Positions 56,114 through 64,000 of a stretch of 64,000 nt of DNA are shown one piece after another. A program made the position numbers and the translations under genes. The notes beneath the pieces were generated by a model, which had not been told where the DNA came from, did no database searches, and saw only the letters and a program-made list of their open reading frames with translations. The stretch's first letter is position 1, and each line of letters starts with the position of its first letter. The DNA is taken from positions 372,001-436,000 of the forward strand of contig JBCCEF010000002.1 in NCBI GenBank assembly GCA_039030395.1. Reading direction: 5' to 3'. The DNA is from Acidobacteriota bacterium (GTDB taxonomy: Bacteria > Acidobacteriota > Thermoanaerobaculia > Multivoradales > JBCCEF01).

Positions 56114-56233
56114 ATGAGGTCCCGTGGTGAAGTTCACCGGCTCGCGTTGCGCGCTATCCCGTCGTCGGCGATTCGGGCCGCGAGGGGCTGCACCTGTATG
56201 TGCCTTGCCATGGGCAATGCACGCTGCGGGTGA
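56114..56233 (+). CDS. Candidate leaderless Cys/Met-rich leader peptide of the metY operon
   Basis: A 39-codon frame, MRSRGEVHRLALRAIPSSAI then RAARGCTCMCLAMGNARCG. Its last 14 residues hold four Cys and two Met. The ATG is 7 bp past the -10 box, so the transcript would begin at or next to the start codon. Ribosome stalling at the Cys/Met codons when those amino acids are scarce could control the hairpin at 56281-56317 and hence metYX and aspartokinase. Mycobacterial cysteine-attenuated operons use leaderless poly-Cys frames in a similar way. Whether it is translated is untested. Confidence 0.5.
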   Translation: MRSRGEVHRLALRAIPSSAIRAARGCTCMCLAMGNARCG

Positions 56234-58847
<2,614 letters not shown>

Positions 58848-58851
<4 letters not shown>

Positions 58852-60101
58852 CCGGGCCGTCCCCTCGGGTGCTGAAGTTCGGCGGCTCGTCCCTCGCCTC
58901 GACGGAGGGTCGCCGCAACGCCCTGGCGATCATCGAACGGTCCTACCGCCGCGGACCCGTCGCAGTGGTGGTCTCCGCTCTGGGCGGGGTGACGGATCAC
59001 CTCGCCGCCGCCGTCGAGATGGGAGGCCGCGGCCTCGACGAGGCCCTGCGGGCAGTGCATCTGCGGGCGTTGACCGAATCCCTCGGCGCGGCCCCATCCG
59101 ACGCCGTCGCGCAGCCGCTAGGCGAGCTGTTCGAGGAACTGAAGGAAGTGCTGCGGCGAGAGCCCGAAGACCTGCGCAGGCGCGAGTCTCGAGATCGGGT
59201 GTTGTCCATCGGCGAGCGCGCCTCGGTGACCGTGATGGCTGCCCTGCTGGATACCGCCGGCATCACGGTGACGACCTCTGACGAGGCGCCGATCCGCACC
59301 GACTCGACCTTTGGCAACGCCCGGCCCCTCGCTATGCCCACCCGAGAGTTTCTCTTGCCCCTGGCGGCACAAAGCTTCAGCTCCGGCTCGGTCCTGCTTC
59401 TGCCGGGTTTCCTCGGGGTCGACCGGCGAGGCCGCCGGACGACCCTTGGCCGCGGTGGCTCGGACTACTCCGGGGCACTGGTGGCGGCCGCCTTGGGGGC
59501 GGAGCGGCTGGAAATCTGGAGCGATGTCGACGGCCTGTTGGCGGCGGACCCGCGCTGGGTGCCGCGGGCCGCGACGCTGCCGGCGGTGTCCTACCGGGAG
59601 GCGGAGCAACTGGCGCGCTTCGGGGCCAAAGTCCTGGACCGGAGGACGCCGCGGCCGCTCAAGAACCTCGCAATCCCGATCCACCTGCGCAACACCTTTC
59701 GGCCGGCCGCTCCGGGCACGCGGGTGCTGGACGGTCCCGACCGCATCCAGGGCCTCGCCTTGGCGACCTGTCGAGCCTACTTCCAGAGCGATGGGCCGGA
59801 CGACGGCGCTCTCGTCCTCTTCCGCCCGAATGGCGAGGCGGTGCGGGTGCGCACCCTCGAAGTGCAGGCGGCTAGGAGCGGACCCCGGACGGCGGTGCCG
59901 GTGTCTCTCCTCGCCGCCCTCAGCTCGCCTTTCGGAGGACCGGAGCTGAACGAAATTCTGGCGCGGGTGGGGGTGACGCCGCTCGCCGAGAAAGGCGGCG
60001 GCGTCCACCTGATGCTGCTGCCGGAAAACGATCTGCCGCGCGCGATGGTCGCCCTGCACCAGGGCGCGGGTGCCTACTTTCGCAGAAGGAAGGCTTCCTA
60101 G
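58848..60101 (+). CDS. Aspartate kinase
   Basis: A 417-residue aspartokinase. VLKFGGSSLASTEGR at the N-terminus and LGRGGSDYSGALVAAALGA near residue 205 are nucleotide- and substrate-binding motifs. IWSDVDGLLAADPR and REAEQLARFGAKVLD follow. The C-terminal ACT-like regulatory region is short and diverged (about 300-417), so feedback control may differ from LysC. Being the third gene of the metY-metX operon suggests a methionine-dedicated isoform feeding homoserine synthesis. No homoserine dehydrogenase is fused or adjacent. Confidence 0.9.
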
Positions 60102-60134
60102 GACTGTGACTCGCTCCAGCCCGCGGCGGGCGCA

Positions 60135-61358
60135 CTACTCGTAGCGCAGCGCTTCGATCGGATCGAGGGCGGCGGCCTTGCCGGCCGGGTAGATGCCGAA
60201 GAACACCCCGACGACCGCCGAGAAGCCGAAGGCCAGGGCGACGGCCCAAAACGGGACGTGGGCCGGCGGCAGGTCGATCGGCACCAGGGCGGTCACCGCC
60301 GCGCCCAGGCCGAAGCCGAGGGCCACCCCCAGGGCCCCGCCGACGAAGGAAAGGGCGATCGCCTCGATCAAGAACTGCATCATGATGTCCTGCTTGCGGG
60401 CGCCCACCGCCTTGCGCAGACCGATCTCCCGGGTGCGTTCGGTGACGGACACCAGCATGATGTTCATGATGCCGATGCCGCCGACCACCAGGGCCACGCT
60501 CACCACGCCGGCCACCACCGCCGTGACGCCGCCGAGGATCGAGGTGAAGAGGTCGAGAATGTCGTCCTGGGTCTGGATCTGGAAGTCGTCGGCGTCCTCG
60601 TCGCCGAGCTCGTGGCGCTGGCGGAGCAACCGGCGGATGCGGTCCCGCACCCCCTCGATGGCTCCCGTATCGCTCACCCGCACGTGCACCTGCACCTGGT
60701 CGGCGGCGCGCCGGCCAAACAGGGTCAAAGAGGTTTGGAAGGGCACAATCACCATGTCGTCGCCATCCTGGCCGAGGGTCTGGCCGGTTTCCTCCATCAC
60801 CCCGATCACCGTCACCGGCACGGAGCCGATGTAGATCTCCTTGCCCACCGGGTCGTCGCCGAGTTCGAGTTCTTCCACCACCGTCTGCCCTACCACCGCC
60901 ACCTTGCGGCGCCGCTGCACGTCGACGGTAGAGAAGAACCGCCCGCGGGCGACGTACTGATTGACCACCTCCTGCCAGCTCTCATCGGTGCCGGCGACGA
61001 AGGTGGGCCGGTACTGGAGCTCCTTGTACTTGAGGGTTTCGTTGCCGAAGACAAGGGGTGAGATGGCGTCGATGTCCGGCACCTGCCGGGCGATGGCCTC
61101 GACGTCTTCATTGGTCAGCAGCACCGGCCGGCTGACCTGCCCTGGCGCGACGAAGGCGATCCGGGGCAGCACCCGCAGGTAGGTGGCGCCGACGTCCTGG
61201 AGCTGCCCCACCACCAGGAACTGAAGGCCCTGGACGATGGACACCACGGCGATCACCGCCGCTACGCCGATCACGATGCCCAAGGTGGTGAGCACGGCGC
61301 GCATCTTATTGGCCCGCAGCGCGCCAAAGGCGACGACGAAGTTTTCTAACCAGAGCAC
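60135..61358 (-). CDS. MacB-like ABC transporter permease
   Basis: A 407-residue MacB/FtsX-type permease. An N-terminal helix (MRAVLTTLGIVIGVAAVIAVVSIVQG) precedes a periplasmic core domain of about 225 residues. Three C-terminal helices include GGIGIMNIMLVSVTERTREIGLRKAVGA, a family signature. It starts at GTG 61358. An upstream copy of the same first 16 codons, with an ATG, lies at 61514-61561, separated by repeat module E. A 71-codon frame from that ATG ends 10-12 bases into this gene, so initiation may be translationally coupled. It pairs with the ATPase and adaptor genes upstream. Confidence 0.9.
   Translation of the reverse strand: MLWLENFVVAFGALRANKMRAVLTTLGIVIGVAAVIAVVSIVQGLQFLVVGQLQDVGATYLRVLPRIAFVAPGQVSRPVLLTNEDVEAIARQVPDIDAISPLVFGNETLKYKELQYRPTFVAGTDESWQEVVNQYVARGRFFSTVDVQRRRKVAVVGQTVVEELELGDDPVGKEIYIGSVPVTVIGVMEETGQTLGQDGDDMVIVPFQTSLTLFGRRAADQVQVHVRVSDTGAIEGVRDRIRRLLRQRHELGDEDADDFQIQTQDDILDLFTSILGGVTAVVAGVVSVALVVGGIGIMNIMLVSVTERTREIGLRKAVGARKQDIMMQFLIEAIALSFVGGALGVALGFGLGAAVTALVPIDLPPAHVPFWAVALAFGFSAVVGVFFGIYPAGKAAALDPIEALRYE
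61311..61358 (-). repeat. 48-bp direct repeat, proximal copy (current permease start)
   Basis: This covers codons 1-16 of the permease (GTG-CTC-TGG...GCG-GGC-C). It matches 61514-61561 at 45 of 48 positions. The copies flank module E copy 3 like a target duplication of unusual length. Confidence 0.8.
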
Positions 61359-61394
61359 TCAGGACACTCCACAGGGTCGTCAAGGCAGCCAACA

Positions 61395-61503
61395 ACCGAG
61401 CCCGGCAGGGCTCGGCGGCGGGGCGGCGATAGGCCCGCCGAGGACGGGGGTGAGGCGCGAAAAACCGCGCTTTTTCGCGTCGAGGGGGGCGCCCAGCCCC
61501 CCT
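61395..61503 (+). repeat. Structured repeat module E, copy 3
   Basis: About 109 bp with the same ordered blocks as the other copies: ACCGAGCCCGG.AGGGCTCGG, a GC-rich inverted repeat, GGACGGGGGTGAG, the hairpin CGCGAAAAA-loop-TTTTTCGCG (61456-61479) and GGCGCCCAGCCCCCCT. It is antiparallel to the ABC operon's transcription, as in copies 1 and 2. Module F is absent here. Confidence 0.8.
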
Positions 61504-61513
61504 GAATATCCGG

Positions 61514-61561
61514 GGCCCGCAGCGCGCCAAAGGCGAGGACGAAGTTTTCTAGCCAGAGCAT
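61514..61561 (-). repeat. 48-bp direct repeat, distal copy (original permease start)
   Basis: ATG-CTC-TGG-CTA... through codon 16. It differs from the proximal copy at three positions, so the duplication is not recent. Confidence 0.8.
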
Positions 61562-61572
61562 GGATGACTAGC

Positions 61573-62280
61573 TCATCCGCCGGCCGGCGCGCCCGCCGGT
61601 TGCAGCGCATGGTCGGTGAGGATTCTGCCGTCCCGCAGCACCACCTGGCGGTGGGTGTGCTCGGCAATGTCGTCCTCGTGGGTGACCAGGATGACGGTGT
61701 TGCCGGCCTGGTGGAGGGCGTCGAATAGGATCATGATCTCTTCCGAGGTGCGGGTGTCGAGGTTCCCGGTCGGCTCGTCGGCGAGCAGGATGGAGGGGCC
61801 GTTGACCAGCGCCCGGGCGATGGCGACGCGCTGCCGCTGGCCGCCGGAGAGTTCGTTCGGCTGGTGGTCCACGCGATCCCCCAGGCCCACCCGCTCCAGG
61901 GCGTCGAGGGCCCGCTGGCGGCGCTCCTTGCGCGAGGAGCCGGCATAGATCAGCGGCAGCTCGACGTTGGCCAGGGCGCTGGTGCGGGCCAGCAGATTGA
62001 AGGTCTGAAAGACGAAGCCGATCTCCTGGTTGCGGATCGCCGCCAGGTCCTCATCCTCCAGTTCCTCCACCGCCACGCCGTTGAGGCGATAGCTGCCGGA
62101 GGTCGGCGTGTCGAGGCAGCCGAGGAGGTTCATCAGGGTGGACTTGCCGCTGCCCGAAGCGCCCATGATCGCCAGGTACTCGCCGCGCTCGATGGTCAAG
62201 TCGATGCCGTCCAGGGCACGCACTTCGACCTCGCCCATCTGGTAGACCTTGTGGACGTCGCTGATCTCGATCAGGCTCAC
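61573..62280 (-). CDS. ABC transporter ATPase (MacB/LolD type)
   Basis: A 235-residue ATPase with Walker [20 protein letters not shown]-loop near [25 protein letters not shown], signature [15 protein letters not shown] and Walker [16 protein letters not shown]. It energises the MacB-like permease downstream and overlaps the adaptor gene upstream by 4 bp. The set resembles MacAB tripartite efflux with split ATPase and permease. Confidence 0.93.
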   Translation of the reverse strand: MSLIEISDVHKVYQMGEVEVRALDGIDLTIERGEYLAIMGASGSGKSTLMNLLGCLDTPTSGSYRLNGVAVEELEDEDLAAIRNQEIGFVFQTFNLLARTSALANVELPLIYAGSSRKERRQRALDALERVGLGDRVDHQPNELSGGQRQRVAIARALVNGPSILLADEPTGNLDTRTSEEIMILFDALHQAGNTVILVTHEDDIAEHTHRQVVLRDGRILTDHALQPAGAPAGG

Positions 62281-63515
62281 GAGTCGTCCGTCTCTTCTTC
62301 CGCCGGCGAGTCTTCCGGTGCGGCCTTCTCGGCGTCGTCTTCGCCGTCGTTCCGCGCCAAACGCACCACATCGCCGTCCTCGAGATCCTTGAGGGTGCGG
62401 TAGGGACCGACGATCACCGACTCGCCGCCGGAGAGGCCGGCGGTGATCTCGACCTGGGTGGTATTGGCGATGCCGGTGGAAACAGGGACTTCGACGGCGG
62501 CCCCCTCGTCGAAGGAGTACACCACCTTGCGCCCTTCCCCGTCGCGCTCCGGGTCATCGCGCTCGACCACCGCTTCGATCGGTACGATCGGCACATCCGA
62601 ATGCACTTTGGCGACCACGTCCGCCCGGGCGGACATGCCCGGGCGGAGCCGTTCGTCGGCGTCTTCGAGCAGGATCTTGACGCGGAAATAGATCACGTCC
62701 TGGCCGCGATGGGGGGTGAAGCCGGAACTGCCGATCTCGACCACTCGACCGTGGTATTCGTGGTCCGGCACCGCGTCCACCTCGATGGTCACGTCCTGGC
62801 CGAGGGCGACGTCGACAATCTCTGTTTCGTCCACTTCCACCACCGCCAGAATCTCCGACAGGTCGGCGATGGTGCCGATCACCGACGCCGGATTGTTCAT
62901 CGTGCCGGAGACCACCACCTCTCCCTCCTCCGCGTTGAGTTCGATCACCCGGCCGGAAAGCGGCGCGAAGATGGTGGTCTTGGTGAGGTCGTCCTGGGCC
63001 TTGGTGAGGTTGGCCTGGGCCTGGCGCACGGCGTCCCGCGCCTGATCGAGGGCGAGGGCGGCCGAAGCGGCCGACAGCGCCGAAGCCTCCCGCTGTTCGG
63101 CGCTGACAATGCCCTCGGTACCCAGGCGGTCGAAGCGCCTTTCCTTGAGCCGCGCGTCCTCCAGCTCGATCTCCGACCGGCGCACCGCCGTTTGCGCGCT
63201 GCGGAGCTGCGCCCGCCACTGATCGCGGGCGGCCAGGAAGGCCTCGCGCTCGAGTTCGAGGAAGGGTTCCCCGGCCTCGATGACGTCGCCCTCCTCCACG
63301 TGCAGTTTCTCGATCCGGCCGATCACCGGCGCCGAGATCTTCACCTGCACCCGCGGATCGATTTCACCGCTGGCCTTCACTCGCAAAGCGATATCTTCGA
63401 CCTCGACGGTCTCCGTGCGCACTTCTTTGCCGCTCGGCTCCTTGCCCCGCAGGCTGGCGATGACGATGACCACCAGAACGGCGAAGATCCCTGCCCCGAT
63501 CAGAACTTTCTTCAT
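62277..63515 (-). CDS. Efflux RND/MacA-like periplasmic adaptor subunit
   Basis: A 412-residue membrane-fusion protein. An N-terminal anchor ([19 protein letters not shown]) is followed by a biotinyl-lipoyl half-motif ([23 protein letters not shown]), a coiled-coil hairpin (about 95-175), and the second half-motif ([20 protein letters not shown]). Beta-barrel and membrane-proximal domains follow, with an acidic tail. It links the inner-membrane ABC pump to an outer-membrane channel, whose gene is not in the window. Confidence 0.92.
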   Translation of the reverse strand: MKKVLIGAGIFAVLVVIVIASLRGKEPSGKEVRTETVEVEDIALRVKASGEIDPRVQVKISAPVIGRIEKLHVEEGDVIEAGEPFLELEREAFLAARDQWRAQLRSAQTAVRRSEIELEDARLKERRFDRLGTEGIVSAEQREASALSAASAALALDQARDAVRQAQANLTKAQDDLTKTTIFAPLSGRVIELNAEEGEVVVSGTMNNPASVIGTIADLSEILAVVEVDETEIVDVALGQDVTIEVDAVPDHEYHGRVVEIGSSGFTPHRGQDVIYFRVKILLEDADERLRPGMSARADVVAKVHSDVPIVPIEAVVERDDPERDGEGRKVVYSFDEGAAVEVPVSTGIANTTQVEITAGLSGGESVIVGPYRTLKDLEDGDVVRLARNDGEDDAEKAAPEDSPAEEETDDS

Positions 63516-63530
63516 GGAGAGCGACCCAGG

Positions 63531-64000
63531 CTAGGCGAACAGCACGCGCACGGCGATGCCGAGGGCGGTCAGCAGCAGCACGGCGCCCCAGGCGGCGCCC
63601 TTCGACACCTTGGCCACCACCTGGAAGCCGATGGCGGTGAGGATCACCGACCAGATGGTGAAGAACTCGACGCTCGCCAGCAAGGCGACCAGCTTCGAAC
63701 TCGCCCCTTCCGGCGCGAGAAAGGCGAGGCTTGAACTCATGAACGATCGGGTGGTGATCTGCTCCGTCGTCAGTTCGCCTCCGAACCACACGATGGGCGC
63801 CGCGATCAGCATTCCGAGGACCGCCGGCACGGCGCCGTAGAGATGGGTCGCCAAACTCTGCGGGTAGGTCATTTCGCTACCGGCGAGTTTCAAAATCACC
63901 CAGTACAGGAGGCCGATGATCAGCATCACGATGGCGGCGAAGATGGCGCCGATGAAGGCGAAGGCGGCGCCGAACTTCTCTTGGATTTCCGCCGCCGTCT
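63531..64000 (-). CDS. Yip1-family membrane protein (5' end beyond the window)
   Basis: The C-terminal 156 residues of a protein whose start lies past the right edge; the frame stays open to base 64000. It has about four membrane helices (MMLIIGLLYWVILKLAG, AVPAVLGMLIAAPIVWFG, FFTIWSVILTAIGFQVVAKV, AAWGAVLLLTALGIAVRVLF) with a Yip1-like SLATHLYGAVPAVLG segment. It precedes the adaptor gene by 15 bp and is probably cotranscribed with it. Function is unknown. Confidence 0.7.
   Translation of the reverse strand, partial: TAAEIQEKFGAAFAFIGAIFAAIVMLIIGLLYWVILKLAGSEMTYPQSLATHLYGAVPAVLGMLIAAPIVWFGGELTTEQITTRSFMSSSLAFLAPEGASSKLVALLASVEFFTIWSVILTAIGFQVVAKVSKGAAWGAVLLLTALGIAVRVLFA

Larger units (their letters stand above)
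61346..61561 (-). other. Short frame from the displaced permease start codon
   Basis: The ATG at 61561 lies 11 bp after the ATPase stop. It encodes MLWLENFVLAFGALRA, the expected permease N-terminus, then runs into the repeat element and stops after 71 codons at TAG 61346-61348, just past the GTG used by the intact permease. It is probably a remnant of the original gene start that now acts, if translated, in coupling. Confidence 0.6.

Overview
The window is a dense, high-GC chromosomal segment of a diderm (Gram-negative) bacterium. It carries Tol-Pal envelope genes, LPS export genes (lptE, lptF-lptG, lptC-lptA, lptB), ribH-nusB, metK, murB, priA, recJ, accA, rpoN and one tRNA. HPr kinase and a mannose-type EIIA sit beside rpoN, several paralogous ECF sigma factors are linked to TPR genes, and secreted proteins end in a GFE(T/S)G...W tail. 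This combination fits Acidobacteriota, perhaps the Thermoanaerobaculia lineage. That placement is inference from gene content only; no 16S rRNA gene is present.

Layout, left to right: a universal stress protein; a TetR regulator with a DUF805-SRPBCC fusion and a divergent membrane protein sharing tandem palindromic operators (1.3-4.3 kb); ribH-nusB-lptE (4.4-6.0 kb); rpsT; the tolQ-tolR-tolA-like-tolB-pal-cpoB operon (6.7-11.8 kb); a LOG-family gene; etfBA; a secreted protein; murB-rpiB-trmH; a DUF84 NTPase; metK; an array of four paralogous ECF sigma factors with a small secreted protein and a TPR/zinc-motif protein (21.0-25.6 kb); a fused LptF-LptG permease; a 1-kb non-coding block of repeats with inverted arms (28.6-29.6 kb); parB-parA; a DUF151 nuclease-family gene; miaB; a lipoprotein gene; and then, all on the minus strand, ptsI-ptsH-manX-like-rapZ-hprK-ptsN-hpf-rpoN-lptB-lptC/A-recJ-accA (34.3-47.3 kb). 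Further right are a tyrosinase-family protein, priA, small TPR and secreted proteins, carD, tRNA-Leu, a DUF1772 protein, metY-metX-aspartokinase, and a MacAB-like efflux operon running off the right end with a Yip1 protein.

Three observations stand out. (1) A composite structured repeat occurs at 6.0-6.2, 40.0-40.2 and 61.4-61.5 kb. It always has the same orientation relative to transcription and a central hairpin whose arms covary. In two cases its edge supplies the TAG stop codon of the preceding gene (lptE, rpoN). In the third it splits the start of an ABC permease and lies between two 48-bp copies of that start. (2) A near-consensus promoter ahead of metY places the ATG of a 39-codon Cys/Met-rich leader peptide at the predicted transcription start, followed by a terminator-like hairpin; this looks like an attenuator. 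(3) Four closely related ECF sigma genes lie within 4.6 kb, with a candidate soluble anti-sigma factor and a small secreted protein. Other oddities are fused Lpt components, a frameshifted hpf, a 16-bp palindrome repeated at equal distances upstream of parA and the next gene, and divergent genes whose start codons overlap by two bases.
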